From Nocardia flavorosea NBRC 108225 (GTDB lineage: Bacteria > Actinomycetota > Actinomycetes > Mycobacteriales > Mycobacteriaceae): a stretch of DNA of 64,000 nucleotides. The position numbers and the translations under genes are program-made. A model generated the notes under the pieces. The model was not told where the DNA came from. It searched no databases and worked only from the letters and a program-made list of their open reading frames with translations. Location: assembly GCF_001613385.1 (NCBI RefSeq), contig NZ_BDCG01000010.1:183803-247802 (forward strand). Direction: 5' to 3'. Below, in pieces: positions 1-9,356 of this stretch; position 1 is the stretch's first letter; each line of letters opens with the position of its first letter.

Positions 1-1921
1 CTTCGAGCAACGCGTCGATATTGATGTTCTCCCGGGCGGAGATGTCGACGAACATGGTTTCGCCGCCGTATTCCTCGGCCACCAGGTTGTATTCGGTCAG
101 CTGCTGCCGGATCTTCTCCGGGTTCGCGCCTTCCTTGTCGATCTTGTTGACCGCCACCACGATCGGCACATCGGCCGCTTGCGCGTGGTTGATCGCCTCC
201 ACCGTCTGCGGCATCACACCGTCATCGGCGGCGACCACCAGAATCGCGATATCGGTGGCCTTCGCACCACGGGCACGCATGGCGGTGAACGCCTCGTGAC
301 CCGGGGTGTCGATGAAGGTGATCAGCCGGTCTTCCTCGCCGAGATGGGTCATCACCTGGTAGGCGCCGATGTGCTGGGTGATACCGCCGGCCTCGCCCTC
401 GCGGACGTTGGCCTTACGGATGGTATCCAGCAGCCGGGTCTTACCGTGGTCGACGTGGCCCATCACGGTGACCACCGGCGGCCGCTGCTCGAGGTCTTCC
501 TCGCCGCCTTCGTCCTCGCCGTAGGTGAGGTCGAAGGATTCCAGCAGCTCGCGGTCCTCGTCTTCGGGGCTGACCACGTGCACGACGTAGTTCATCTCGC
601 TGCCGAGCAGTTCCAGGGTCTCGTCGTTCACCGACTGGGTCGCGGTGACCATTTCGCCGAGGTTGAACAGCGCCTGGACCAAGGCGGCCGGGTTGGCGTC
701 GATCTTCTCCGCGAAATCGGACAGCGACGCGCCGCGAGCGAGGCGGATGACCTCACCGTTACCGCGCGGCAGCCGCACCCCGCCGACCGACGGAGCCTGC
801 ATCGAATCGTATTCCTGGCGCTTCTGCCGCTTCGACTTGCGACCACGCCGCGGCGCGCCACCGGGACGGCCGAAGGCACCAGCCGCGCCACCGCGACCAC
901 CGGGGCCACCCGGACGGCCACCACCGGGACGACCACGGAAGCCGCCACCACCGGCGGGTGCACCGGTACCGGCGGGCGCGCCGCCGCCACCGCGGTAACC
1001 GCCGCCACCACCGGGACGACCGCCGCCACCGGCGCCGGGACGACCCGGACGGCCACCGGCCGCGGGGCCGGGGCGTGCCGAACGCTGAGGCATCGCACCG
1101 GGGGTCGGGCGGGGAGGCATGGAGGCCGGGCTCGGCCGCGGGCCGCCGGGACGTGGGCCACCCTGGGCAGCTGCGGGCCGCTGGCCACCGGGGCCGGGGC
1201 GCGGAGCGTTCTGACCGGGACGGGGACCACCCTGGCCCGGACGCGGACCGCCCTGGGCGGGCCCCGGACGCGGGCCACCCTGCCCCGGTGTCGGGCGGGG
1301 GCCCGGCTGCGGACGCGGTGTCGGACGCTCACGTTCGGGCGCCGAAGAATACGGATTGTTGCCGACCCGAGGCGGTTTCGGACCGGGTTTCGGGCCGGGC
1401 CGGGCCGGGCTCGGGCCGGGCGCGGCCGGACGCTGCTGGGCACCCGGGCGAGCGGCGGGGGTGGCCGGTTTGGCCGCCGGAGCCTGCGCCGCTTCCCGGC
1501 TGGGCGCGGGCGCGGGGCCCGGCTTCACCGCCGGGCCGGGCCGCGGAGCGGCGGCCGGCTTGGGCCCACTGTCGGCGGCCGGGGCCGGTGTGGCCTCGGC
1601 AGCCGGTGCGGATTCGGCGGGCCCCTGCTGCCCCGTGGGGGCCGGGGTGCGCGGACCTGGCCGCGGACCGGGAGCCGCGGGTTTGGCGCCGGTCGCAGGA
1701 CCGGGACGGGCCGACGACGGTTTGGATCCGTTCGACCTGTCGGATTTCGCCGGCGCGGATTTCGCCGCGAACGATTCGCGCAGCCGGCGCGCGACGGGTG
1801 CCTCCACCGTCGACGAAGCCGACTTCACGAACTCGCCTTGCTCCTTGAGCTTCGCGAGTAGTTCTTTACTCGTGACACCGAGTTCTTTTGCCAACTCGTG
1901 CACGCGGGCCTTGCCTGCCAC
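1..1921 (-). CDS. infB: Translation initiation factor IF-2 (partial, 3' end off window)
   Basis: GTPase that places fMet-tRNA on the 30S subunit and drives 50S joining. Only the first ~640 residues are here; the gene runs off the left edge. Read leftward from a GTG at 1919-1921 it opens [18 protein letters not shown], the IF2_N module. Residues ~45-350 are an Ala/Pro/Arg/Gly linker with many PGPRPG-like repeats, then a Gly-rich RGG-like tract and a basic [11 protein letters not shown] block. The G domain follows: G1 GHVDHGKT (~488), G3 DTPGHE (~538), G4 NKID (~592). Long low-complexity linkers are usual in actinobacterial IF-2. It lies 108 bp after ylxR as the last member of the rimP-nusA-ylxR-infB series, the standard order. 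Confidence 0.97.
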   Translation of the reverse strand, partial: MAGKARVHELAKELGVTSKELLAKLKEQGEFVKSASSTVEAPVARRLRESFAAKSAPAKSDRSNGSKPSSARPGPATGAKPAAPGPRPGPRTPAPTGQQGPAESAPAAEATPAPAADSGPKPAAAPRPGPAVKPGPAPAPSREAAQAPAAKPATPAARPGAQQRPAAPGPSPARPGPKPGPKPPRVGNNPYSSAPERERPTPRPQPGPRPTPGQGGPRPGPAQGGPRPGQGGPRPGQNAPRPGPGGQRPAAAQGGPRPGGPRPSPASMPPRPTPGAMPQRSARPGPAAGGRPGRPGAGGGGRPGGGGGYRGGGGAPAGTGAPAGGGGFRGRPGGGRPGGPGGRGGAAGAFGRPGGAPRRGRKSKRQKRQEYDSMQAPSVGGVRLPRGNGEVIRLARGASLSDFAEKIDANPAALVQALFNLGEMVTATQSVNDETLELLGSEMNYVVHVVSPEDEDRELLESFDLTYGEDEGGEEDLEQRPPVVTVMGHVDHGKTRLLDTIRKANVREGEAGGITQHIGAYQVMTHLGEEDRLITFIDTPGHEAFTAMRARGAKATDIAILVVAADDGVMPQTVEAINHAQAADVPIVVAVNKIDKEGANPEKIRQQLTEYNLVAEEYGGETMFVDISARENINIDALLE

Positions 1922-2029
1922 TGCTCTCCTCACTGAGAGGTCGAGCAGCGCCGCCCGCCTGCTGGCGGGGCCCCGCACGACCTCGGGTTAACTCCGATGG
2001 ACGTTCATCGTTGGTACTTCACGGTGTGC

Positions 2030-2521
2030 TCATGAGTGCTCGTGCCTGTTCTCGAGGTGTTGCTCCAGGGCTGAGATATCCAGATTTCCGGACACTCGTA
2101 GTGCTCTGCCGATCGCTCGGCGCCGGACCGCGGTGCGCAGACAAGACGAAAAGGGGTGCAGCCAGGCACCCCGTCCGGAAAGTCTGCGCTGCGGGTCGGG
2201 AACGATCACGACGGCCTCCGCACCGTTTCCGGTGCCGAGCCCACGCGCCACGATCCGCAGCAGTCCGGCAGCCGGTTCGCGTTTCCGGCATCCGACACAC
2301 GTACGCACCGGATACTCCGGGCGCCGGGGCGCCGCGGATTCACCACGTTCGTGGGCGGGAACCGAAGACTCGGACCGAACCTGACACCACTCTACCGCTG
2401 ACCGGTCGGCACTCTCCAACCCCGCCCCCGGCGACGGCACCGCGGGCAGGTCGGCGCGGCTTGTCCGCCGGTCCGGTGAACCGGCGGACAAGGGGCGCGC
2501 CGGGCGCGGGGTAGTGGTCAA
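2030..2521 (-). CDS. ylxR: YlxR family (DUF448) RNA-binding protein
   Basis: Small protein of the nusA-infB operon, thought to bind RNA. The family core starts at [10 protein letters not shown] (~residue 73) and continues through a GRGAWLHP motif, both diagnostic of YlxR. The start shown is a TTG whose last bases overlap the nusA stop (TTGA), giving 163 residues. Family members are usually near 90-110 residues, so the first ~65 residues, which are Pro/Ser-rich and unlike the family, may be untranslated and a GTG further in may be the true start. Position between nusA and infB matches actinobacterial operons. Confidence 0.9.
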   Translation of the reverse strand: MTTTPRPARPLSAGSPDRRTSRADLPAVPSPGAGLESADRSAVEWCQVRSESSVPAHERGESAAPRRPEYPVRTCVGCRKREPAAGLLRIVARGLGTGNGAEAVVIVPDPQRRLSGRGAWLHPFSSCLRTAVRRRAIGRALRVSGNLDISALEQHLENRHEHS

Positions 2522-3546
2522 CGGCGCTGGGCCTCCGTCCGCACCGAACCACCCGAATCCGGTGCCGCATCACTGCGAATATCGATACGCCACCCGGTGA
2601 GCCGGGCGGCGAGCCGCGCGTTCTGCCCCTCCTTGCCGATGGCCAGCGACAGCTGGAAATCGGGCACGATCACCCGCGCCGCGCGGGCATCGGGATCGAC
2701 AACTGTGACCGAAACCACCTTCGACGGCGACAGCGCGTTGCCCACGAAGGTTGCCGGATCGTCGGCGTAGTCGATGATGTCGATCTTCTCGCCGGCCAGT
2801 TCGCTCATCACATTGCGCACCCGCTGCCCCATCGGGCCGATACAGGCACCTTTGGCGTTGACTCCGGACACCGTGGACCGGACCGCGATCTTGGACCGGT
2901 GCCCGGCCTCGCGGGCGACCGCCACGATCTCCACCGATCCGTCCGCGATCTCGGGCACCTCGAGCGCGAACAGGCGCCGCACGAGATTGGGGTGGGTCCG
3001 CGAGAGGGTGATCTGTGGCCCGCGCGGCCCACGGGACACGCCGACCACATAGCACTTGATCCGGTCGCCGTGCTCGTAGGTCTCCCCCGGCACCTGCTCC
3101 GCGGACGGGATCAGCCCCTCGGTGCCGTGCAACTCGCTGCCGATCCGCACGACCACGGTGCCGCGGGCGTTGGCACGCGCATCACGCTGCACCACACCGC
3201 CGACGATATCGCCCTCGTGGGTGGAGAATTCGCCGAAGGATTTCTCGTTCTCCGCATCGCGTAACCGCTGCAGTACGACCTGACGGGCGGTGGTCGCGGC
3301 GATACGGCCGAAACCTTCGGGGGTGTCGTCCCATTCGGAGATCACCTGCCCGTCGGCGTCGAGTTCGGTGGCCAGCACCCGGACCAGACCGGTGCGCTGA
3401 TCGATTTCGACCCGGGCGTTGGACTGATGGCCCTCGGTATGCTTGTAGGCGGTCAGCAATGCGGATTCGATCGCGGAGATCACGGTTTCGATCGAGATCC
3501 CCTTATCCGCGACGATGGCGCGCAGGGCTTCGATTTCGATATTCAT
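2518..3546 (-). CDS. nusA: Transcription termination/antitermination factor NusA
   Basis: Binds RNA polymerase and nascent RNA to control pausing, termination and antitermination. The 342-residue protein has the N-terminal polymerase-binding domain ([16 protein letters not shown]), an S1 domain at ~110-190 ([21 protein letters not shown]) and tandem KH domains ([18 protein letters not shown], then [17 protein letters not shown] near the end). It lacks the C-terminal acidic repeats of E. coli NusA, as usual in actinobacteria. Its ATG overlaps the rimP stop (ATGA) and its stop overlaps the ylxR start, so the three genes look translationally coupled. Confidence 0.98.
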   Translation of the reverse strand: MNIEIEALRAIVADKGISIETVISAIESALLTAYKHTEGHQSNARVEIDQRTGLVRVLATELDADGQVISEWDDTPEGFGRIAATTARQVVLQRLRDAENEKSFGEFSTHEGDIVGGVVQRDARANARGTVVVRIGSELHGTEGLIPSAEQVPGETYEHGDRIKCYVVGVSRGPRGPQITLSRTHPNLVRRLFALEVPEIADGSVEIVAVAREAGHRSKIAVRSTVSGVNAKGACIGPMGQRVRNVMSELAGEKIDIIDYADDPATFVGNALSPSKVVSVTVVDPDARAARVIVPDFQLSLAIGKEGQNARLAARLTGWRIDIRSDAAPDSGGSVRTEAQRR

Positions 3547-4166
3547 TCCATGGTCCCTTCGGTCGAATCGGACGCGTCGACGGTGGTGGCGGTGTGCTCC
3601 GCGGCGTCCGCTCCCGCGGGTGGACGACCGGAGGCGACACCTCCGGTGAGTTCCAGTTCACGTGCGCTGGGCGGGGAGAACTCGACCTCCACCACAGCGT
3701 GTTCGATATCCCCCAGTCCGACGGTGACCAGGCGCGGCGCGCGCTTACTCCCCAGCACCAGCGCGATGCGGTCACTTTCGAGGGCACCGGCTCTGGCCTC
3801 GAACGTCGTCGGCAGGCCGGGCTCCGGCGGTGTCACCCCCGGCCGCAGCCGGATCCTGACCTTGCGCCCCCGCGCCCGGCGCCAGTGCCGGTCGGCGGTG
3901 AGCGGGCGGTCCACACCCGGCGTCGTCACCTCGAGCAGGTACCGGACGGCACCGAATTCGTCGTCCGCTTCGTCCAGCCGCGCCGAAACCTCGGAGCTGA
4001 GTTCGGCGATACTGTCCAGGTCCGCGGTTTCGTCGCTGTCCACGATCACCCGCACCCGGGTCTGTCCCGCCGCGGTGGAAACCTCGACTCCCTCGAGATC
4101 GAATCCTCGACCGGCGACGAGTCCGGCTACGAGCCGGCTCACCCCTTCCTCGGTCGGCATCGGCAT
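3543..4166 (-). CDS. rimP: Ribosome maturation factor RimP
   Basis: Needed for late assembly of the 30S subunit. The ATG at 4166 ([13 protein letters not shown]) is chosen because AGGAG at 4175-4179 lies 8 bases upstream; the frame is open further but without family similarity. The 207-residue protein has the RimP N-terminal alpha/beta domain ([48 protein letters not shown]) and a C-terminal SH3-like part. The last ~30 residues are an acidic/Thr-rich tail. It is the first gene of the leftward operon and overlaps nusA by 4 bases. Confidence 0.95.
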   Translation of the reverse strand: MPMPTEEGVSRLVAGLVAGRGFDLEGVEVSTAAGQTRVRVIVDSDETADLDSIAELSSEVSARLDEADDEFGAVRYLLEVTTPGVDRPLTADRHWRRARGRKVRIRLRPGVTPPEPGLPTTFEARAGALESDRIALVLGSKRAPRLVTVGLGDIEHAVVEVEFSPPSARELELTGGVASGRPPAGADAAEHTATTVDASDSTEGTME

Positions 4167-4593
4167 ATGGGCAGCTCCTGGTTCAGTTGTTACGCGGACG
4201 GAAAGTCTGTGCCGGTGACCTAGCGTAACGCGCCGCGAGAAGGTAAAGGACCAGCGGTCGGCGGTAAGTCCGCCGCCGGAGGGCTGCCCGCGGCTCGGCA
4301 CACGTGCGCGGCGCGGCTACAGCCACGGCCGGCGAGGAGCGCGTGCCGCGGCCGCACGTCCGGTACGAAGGCGGGATTCGCGTGCCCCGCGCAGGCGCTG
4401 ATCGATCGGCACGACTTCCTGCGCCCCGGGCCCGCGGGCCGGGCGGGCCGGTGGTGTCATCGAGCACTGCCGGGCGACTCGTTCACCACAATGCCCAACG
4501 ACTCGCGTTCGTACACCGGGCAGCCGGAGCACGACGGGAATGCGGCGGATGAGTCCATTCGGAGGCCGGGCGCGAATCTGGCACGATGGTCCG
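4167..4593. promoter_or_regulatory. Divergent promoter region, rimP operon / lipoprotein gene
   Basis: No gene is supported in these 427 bases. On the minus strand a TACGCT box (4222-4227) about 55 bases before the rimP ATG could be the -10 of the rimP-nusA-ylxR-infB operon. The rest carries no recognised motif, and the right end leads into a GTG with no clear Shine-Dalgarno. Confidence 0.4.
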
Positions 4594-5160
4594 GTGACCG
4601 AGCGTGTGACCGACCGGCCCGCGGCCGGGTTTCCTCGCGGACCTGCGAATCCCCGGGACTTCAGCGCATCCCGTCGTTTCAGTCGCCGGGCCGCACTGCG
4701 AGTTGCCGGTGGTGGCACGGCCGGTCTGTTGATCGTGCCCGCGCTCGTTTCGTGCGCCGAGGATCCGATCACCGAACCGGATGTACTGGCCGCCCAGGAG
4801 TTCTCGGCTCGCACCGATGCGGCCGCCGCCACCGCCGCCATCGCGATCGACCCCGCGCGCACGGCGGCGCTGACCACCATCGCCAATGAGCGCACCGCCC
4901 ACGCCGATGCCCTGCGCACCGAGATCGACCGGGCAATCGGTGTATACGGCGACGGCACCACGCCCGCCGTACAGACCCCGGCTCCGACGACCACGCCGGC
5001 GCCCGCAACGCCGCCGAGTATCGAAACGCTTCGCGACCAGCTCGGCGCCTCCCAGCGCGCGGCCGCCGACCTGGCGGTCACCCAGTCCGGCTACCGCGCG
5101 GGGCTACTGGCCTCGATCAGCGCCGCGTGCGCTGTGCAGGTGGGGGTTCTGCTGGGATGA
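4594..5160 (+). CDS. Exported lipoprotein, Ala/Thr-rich (Rv2843-position gene)
   Basis: Function unknown. From the GTG at 4594 the protein is 188 residues. It has a twin-arginine-like basic stretch (RRFSRRAALRVAGGG) followed by a hydrophobic run and a lipobox-like LVSC near residue 55, so a Tat-type lipoprotein is likely. The mature part is Ala-rich and helical (KLA-type heptads such as TAALTTIANERTAHADALR), with a Thr/Pro hinge in the middle (TPAPTTTPAPATPP). Its stop overlaps the next gene's ATG (ATGA). The same two-gene arrangement beside rimP occurs in mycobacteria (Rv2843-Rv2844, from memory). An upstream in-frame ATG at 4540 is judged less likely because it would bury the signal sequence. 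Confidence 0.75.
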   Translation: MTERVTDRPAAGFPRGPANPRDFSASRRFSRRAALRVAGGGTAGLLIVPALVSCAEDPITEPDVLAAQEFSARTDAAAATAAIAIDPARTAALTTIANERTAHADALRTEIDRAIGVYGDGTTPAVQTPAPTTTPAPATPPSIETLRDQLGASQRAAADLAVTQSGYRAGLLASISAACAVQVGVLLG

Positions 5161-5591
5161 GCGGGACCGAACAGCAGGCGCTGGCCGATGCGCTCGGCGC
5201 CGAGTACGCCGCGGTCTATGCCTACGGGATGATCGCGTCCCACGCGGGCGCAGGCCAGCAGCGAACGGTTGCGCAGTACACCGCGGCGCACCGGGCCCGC
5301 CGGGATGCGACAGTCGACATCCTGTCGGGCCGGCGGGGCATTGTACCGGCGCCCGAGGCGGCCTACACGATGCCGCTCGCGGTATCCGATCCCGATACCG
5401 CGGCCCAGCTGGCGATCGTCGTCGAAACCGATACGGCCGTGGCGTGGCGGGCGGTCGTAGAGCAGGCCGGAACCGAAATCACCCGCCGGATCGCGATCGA
5501 GGCGCTCACCGAGAGCGCCGGCCGGCTCGCGGTCTGGCAATCCGTCCGCGGCGCGGATCCGGCCACCACCGCGTTCCCGGGCCGGCCCTGA
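5157..5591 (+). CDS. DUF4439 ferritin-like protein
   Basis: A 144-residue helical protein of the DUF4439 ferritin-like family, function unproven. The start at 5157 (MSGTEQQALADALGAEYAAVYAYG) overlaps the lipoprotein stop by four bases. The E-x6-Y pattern of helix 1 and the later helices (AAHRARRDATVDIL, VVETDTAVAWRAVVEQ) fit a four-helix ferritin-like bundle. I see acidic residues but not a clear full di-iron set, so metal binding is not claimed. Coupling suggests it works with the upstream lipoprotein, perhaps at the membrane. Confidence 0.8.
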   Translation: MSGTEQQALADALGAEYAAVYAYGMIASHAGAGQQRTVAQYTAAHRARRDATVDILSGRRGIVPAPEAAYTMPLAVSDPDTAAQLAIVVETDTAVAWRAVVEQAGTEITRRIAIEALTESAGRLAVWQSVRGADPATTAFPGRP

Positions 5592-5592
5592 G

Positions 5593-6513
5593 CTACCGGC
5601 GATCGGGCCCGTACCAGGCGGCCCTGTCCGGTCGGTCCCCTCGGCCCGGCAGATGCCGATCCGGGCGGGCCCGCGGGAAGACAGTTCCGTCACCACGTCC
5701 CCGTGACCAGGGCGGATTGCCTCGCGGTGATCTTTCCTGCGGAGTCGGCAGACTGGGCAGACCGCCGGGCATGCCTGGCATATGAGACATCGCCTGAGGG
5801 GTCCCGGAATTGCATGGGGTGGTTCCGGGCGTCTCGTTGCGGCTCGCCTCGGGACTGCTGCCGGAGTTGCCGGAGGTCCACGGCGTCTGGCTCGGTGTGC
5901 CGGAAGGTGGTGGTGCCTCGCCAGGATCAGCGGGCGGGACCCCGGGCTGTTGCGCCGGATCCGCCGCAGCAGTCCCGACGGGTGCTTCGTGCTCCGGTAC
6001 AGATTGCGTGCCCGCCGTCCCGGCCGGCGTTTTTCCGGACGATTCGGACTCCGGACCGGCAACCGGGCCGGGCCCGATCGTCCCGGCCTCGCTCTCGTGC
6101 GCACCGTCGTCCCCCGCCGGTGCCTGCCGGGTATCCGGGGGCCCGGCAGGCGATGTGCCGGAAGAAACGTCCGGACCGGACGGCCGCGGCGGCACGGGCG
6201 GATCGCCTCCGGCCGCAAGCCGGTCCGATGAAATCCGCTGCGGCCCTGCGGAAGGGTCCGGCCTCGGGGCGATATCGGTACTGCCGGCGATATGCCCGAA
6301 TGCCTCGGGAAGCTGTGCCGAGAGCCGGCCGGCACCGTCGGTATCGGCCTGTATCAACAGCGCGATCGACTCCGCACCACCGGCTGCGGTGCGGACATCC
6401 CGGCGCATCACCTTGCCTGCGGATTCCCCCACCGCGCCGAGCCGGTTGGCCAGTTCGCCGGTGACCGAATCGACGGAGGCGCCGTCGGTACCGTGACCGC
6501 TGCCCTCGGTCAT
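5593..6513 (-). CDS. Pro/Gly-rich protein, possible ESX/EspC-like N-terminus
   Basis: Not recognised with certainty. The ATG at 6513 (MTEGSGHGTDGASVDSVTGE) follows a GAAGGGGAAC purine tract; an earlier in-frame start at 6582 has no such support. The first ~75 residues are helical and Ala/Gly-rich and resemble the short EspC/WXG-type N-terminal domains of type VII secretion substrates. Residues ~80-260 are a disordered Pro/Gly/Ser/Thr tract and the C-terminus is Arg/Pro-rich. It ends two bases after the convergent DUF4439 gene. The ESX link is inference from composition and length only. Confidence 0.6.
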   Translation of the reverse strand: MTEGSGHGTDGASVDSVTGELANRLGAVGESAGKVMRRDVRTAAGGAESIALLIQADTDGAGRLSAQLPEAFGHIAGSTDIAPRPDPSAGPQRISSDRLAAGGDPPVPPRPSGPDVSSGTSPAGPPDTRQAPAGDDGAHESEAGTIGPGPVAGPESESSGKTPAGTAGTQSVPEHEAPVGTAAADPAQQPGVPPADPGEAPPPSGTPSQTPWTSGNSGSSPEASRNETPGTTPCNSGTPQAMSHMPGMPGGLPSLPTPQERSPRGNPPWSRGRGDGTVFPRARPDRHLPGRGDRPDRAAWYGPDRR

Positions 6514-6635
6514 CGGTTCCCCTTCAGCGCTCGTCTCGGTGCGCGTCCGGCCCGCCGTAGGTGCCCGGACGCCACCCACCACCGTGGCATGCCATACTCA
6601 TGCGGCGCCCACGGGTATTGCCGCAGCTGGGAACA

Positions 6636-8528
6636 TCATGTGTAGGACGCCACCCCGACCGGTCCGGTACCGAGGCACAGCGCCAGGCCCGGGGTCCGGC
6701 TCTGCACCAGCAGCGCCGATCCTTGACCGACAATGCGTACGTAGACGGTGTGCATTCCGGCCCGCACCGGGACCTCGGTCTTCTTCCCGGCTTCGAAGCC
6801 CACCGTGATCGTTGCGGCGCGGTCGGCGAAGTAGTTGAGCTGGGCGGTCCACTCATGGGCGATCATGGGGCCGTCCAGCGGCACCCGGACGGGCATACGG
6901 TCGTCGATGCGGTGGCCGCACCCGGGCACCGGACCGGGTACGACGCCGCGGTTCCACCAGACTCGCGCATCGGCGAACTCGCCGGTATCGGTGATCATGC
7001 GCAGGTGCTCGGTGGCGGCGGCGAAGGCACCGGGCGGGGCGATCGGCGACAGCACCCGGCTCGCCTCGTTCTGCGGATAGGCGGTCGGGTTCAGCACGCT
7101 CCAGGGGACTTCCTGCTCCAGCAGGGGTATCCCGTCCCACTCGGCGAACTCCTGTTTCGCGGTCGTCACATAGCTTTCCGTCGGCCCCTCCGACCAGCTT
7201 CGAGTGAACGTGTACGTCGACCACAGGCTGCTCGCCGCGAACACGATGACTGCAGCTGTCGCCGGGACAGTCCCACGCCACCGGGCTCGGCGCCGGTCAC
7301 GGTTGGCCTCGGCAGTCCGTTGCCGGCTGCGGGTGAAGGCGCGCAGCAGCAGTGCGCCGGCAATCGTGAGCACCACCGCGGCGTCGGCCAGGTAGCGCAG
7401 CGACATCATGAGTTCGTCGACGGTATTGGGTCCGGCCCGCATCAGTACCACCGGTATCTGCACCGCCGGGAGGTACACCACCGCCGCCCCCCAGACCGGC
7501 CAGACGCGAGGACGGGCCCGGATCGTCGCGATCACCGCCACCACCAGTAGAACCACCGCCGTCCAGACCGCCCAGTCGGGCGCCACCGCCCAGGGCGCGG
7601 ATGGTATCCAGCGTTCCCAGCCCCACGGACCGCCGAGCAGAGCCGTCACCACCCCGGCCCATGCGACCCGGGGCAGCATCTGGGCCATATCGGCGGATCC
7701 GGCCTCACCGGCCGACATCCCCGCCACCGCGAAGTACACCAGGCCCCAGAGCAGCAGGACTGTCGCGGCACCGGCCCACAGGGCGCCGCCCCGGCGCAGG
7801 ACCATGCCGAAGGCGAACTCCCGGCCGTCGACATATCGGCGCAGGACCACCACCGCGAAAGCGACGAACGGGACAACGACCGCTTTCTCGAAGAACAGCA
7901 GCGCTACCGCCGCCACGACTACCCCGGATATCGCGTACCTGCGCCGCCCCGTGCGATCCAGCAGGACCGCGTCCGCAGCGACCCAGGCGAGCGCGAACTG
8001 CAACGGCAGTGCGTTGAGCGCGGCCGACCACCAGGCGAACGCGGGCAGGGTGAGCGGGCCGAACAGATAGAAGGCCAGCGGGATCAACAGCGCCGGGCGC
8101 CGGCCGAGCAGTACCAGCAGCAGCCGCAGTACCGCGCCCGCGGCGGCTGTCTGCAGTAGCAGCGATACCGCGGCGGCGGCCGTCCAGTTCAGTGGCGCCA
8201 GTGCGGTGACCAGCCACGAAACGGCGAAGGCCAGCGGCATGAAATGGCCGTCGTGGTCGTGCAGCAGTAGTTCGGCCGACCACAACGAATAGGTACCGGC
8301 CCGGCCGGTGAGGATGAGATCGTCCCAGTAGAAATAGCTGTGCGCGAGGACCGCGCCGCGGACGACGAACTGCAGTGCGATCAGGCAGAATGCCGCACCG
8401 AGCACCTTGTTCCCGGGCGACGATATCCACCGCCGCATATCCCCCCGTATCCGGCCGAAGCGCACGGATACCGGAGAGGTATCCGGAGCAGGGGGTCGCT
8501 GCGGTACGACAGCCGGAGCGCTTCCCAT
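6636..8528 (-). CDS. Large polytopic membrane protein, possible GT-C glycosyltransferase fold
   Basis: A 630-residue protein with a short basic N-terminus, about ten to twelve hydrophobic segments over residues ~40-425, and a soluble C-terminal domain of ~200 residues. The first extracytoplasmic loop reads SYFYWDDLIL; an acidic pair there is typical of GT-C (lipid-phosphate-sugar) glycosyltransferases. The C-terminal part (EWTAQLNYFADRAATITVGF, MHTVYVRIVGQG) looks like a beta-sandwich. Substrate unknown. The ATG at 8528 is the only strong start. It stands alone, 122 bases beyond the start of the previous minus-strand gene. Confidence 0.7.
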   Translation of the reverse strand: MGSAPAVVPQRPPAPDTSPVSVRFGRIRGDMRRWISSPGNKVLGAAFCLIALQFVVRGAVLAHSYFYWDDLILTGRAGTYSLWSAELLLHDHDGHFMPLAFAVSWLVTALAPLNWTAAAAVSLLLQTAAAGAVLRLLLVLLGRRPALLIPLAFYLFGPLTLPAFAWWSAALNALPLQFALAWVAADAVLLDRTGRRRYAISGVVVAAVALLFFEKAVVVPFVAFAVVVLRRYVDGREFAFGMVLRRGGALWAGAATVLLLWGLVYFAVAGMSAGEAGSADMAQMLPRVAWAGVVTALLGGPWGWERWIPSAPWAVAPDWAVWTAVVLLVVAVIATIRARPRVWPVWGAAVVYLPAVQIPVVLMRAGPNTVDELMMSLRYLADAAVVLTIAGALLLRAFTRSRQRTAEANRDRRRARWRGTVPATAAVIVFAASSLWSTYTFTRSWSEGPTESYVTTAKQEFAEWDGIPLLEQEVPWSVLNPTAYPQNEASRVLSPIAPPGAFAAATEHLRMITDTGEFADARVWWNRGVVPGPVPGCGHRIDDRMPVRVPLDGPMIAHEWTAQLNYFADRAATITVGFEAGKKTEVPVRAGMHTVYVRIVGQGSALLVQSRTPGLALCLGTGPVGVASYT

Positions 8529-8547
8529 GGCGCCCCACCCTACAAGC

Positions 8548-8573
8548 GGACCGGCCCGCGGGCGGGCCGGTCC
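8548..8573 (-). terminator. GC-rich hairpin after the small acidic gene
   Basis: GGACCGGCCCGC at 8548-8559 pairs with GCGGGCCGGTCC at 8562-8573 (12 bp, nearly no loop). It begins 7 bases past the stop of the 67-residue gene and lies before the membrane protein gene, so it could end or attenuate minus-strand transcription. There is no U tract, as is common in actinobacteria. Confidence 0.5.
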
Positions 8574-8579
8574 ACCGGG

Positions 8580-8783
8580 TTACCGGTCGGTGCCGACGTC
8601 CTCGGCGGTTTCCACCCCGAGTTCTTCCACATCGATATCGTATTCGCTCAGGTCGACGGCATCGGTACGTTCGTCCCCGATATCGAGCAACTGTGCGACG
8701 GCGTCGGAATCACCGTGCGCGGCGCGCTCCCGCAGTTCGGACAGGTTCGGCTCACGCGGGCCGGACCGGTCGGGCTCATACAT
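8580..8783 (-). CDS. Small acidic protein of unknown function
   Basis: 67 residues from the ATG at 8783, with an AGGAAGG purine tract ~10 bases upstream. The first half is helical (NLSELRERAAHGDSDAVAQLLDIG) and resembles one Sel1/TPR-type helix pair; the second half is strongly acidic (DLSEYDIDVEELGVETAEDVGTD). No family is assigned. A hairpin follows its stop. Confidence 0.6.
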   Translation of the reverse strand: MYEPDRSGPREPNLSELRERAAHGDSDAVAQLLDIGDERTDAVDLSEYDIDVEELGVETAEDVGTDR

Positions 8784-8891
8784 TCAGCGCAACCTTCCTG
8801 GTGTCGGCGACGAGCCACCGGCTCGCCCCAGGTATTCGAGCTTAGGCGCGACGGTGCATCGCTGCCGAATCCGCCGGCCGGGCCTACCGCG

Positions 8892-9115
8892 TCAGGCGGG
8901 CGGGGTGAGACCTGGTCCGGTGTACATCGGCAGGTCACCGGTGGTCCGAATGCCCGGCTCGGCTGCCACGGCGGCAGGTATGGCATTGACCACCCGGCCC
9001 ACTCCGGCCAGGATCGCGGCGTAGTTGTGATCACCCCGGCGGCTCGACGGACTGATATCGACGGCGTAGGAGGGCTCCCCGGTGAGCTCCACCCGGTACG
9101 AAGTCCCTGCTTGCG
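8892..9115 (-). pseudogene. C-terminal remnant of a dihydrodipicolinate-reductase-like gene
   Basis: The ~70 residues ending at 8892 (RVELTGEPSYAVDI, then [34 protein letters not shown]) match the C-terminal end of the actinobacterial NAD(P)-dependent dihydrodipicolinate-reductase-like family, which is about 330-350 residues long. Upstream of roughly 9115 the frame turns into sequence that is antisense to a different remnant, so the N-terminal three quarters of the gene are gone. No plausible start or SD is present. The family is recalled from characteristic motifs and was not searched. Confidence 0.6.
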
Positions 9116-9117
9116 CG

Positions 9118-9300
9118 GGGCGCGACAATATCCGGGTCAACTCGGGACACCTCGGCCTGATCCGCACCCCGATGACCGAGGGCATCCCCGACGATCTGGT
9201 CACGATCCCGCTGGGCCGCCCTGCGGATTCGTCCGAGGTCGCCACCTTCATCCTGTCGCCGAGGCCACCATCCAGCGCCGGGATTGTGGTGCATGCCGGA
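9118..9300 (+). pseudogene. C-terminal remnant of a short-chain dehydrogenase gene
   Basis: The stretch RDNIRVNS, GLIRTPMTEGIPDD, VTIPLGRPADSSEVATFIL is the typical C-terminal third of a classical SDR of the hydroxysteroid-dehydrogenase type (the region after the YxxxK motif). It starts abruptly, carries no nucleotide-binding motif, and decays after FIL into unrelated residues instead of the usual ATGSEFVVDGG ending. It abuts the oppositely oriented reductase remnant at 8892-9115, so the two fragments share a breakpoint near 9116. Confidence 0.6.
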
Positions 9301-9356
9301 TCCCAGGCCGAGCAGGCGGACCGAGTGTCAGGTCCTGCCGGCAGCCGGCCGGGCGC

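Noticed and set aside
179..1861. A 560-codon open frame on the plus strand opposite infB
   Set aside because: It is the complement of the IF-2 linker and G domain and has only low-complexity Thr/Ala/Gly/Arg sequence, with no start signals.
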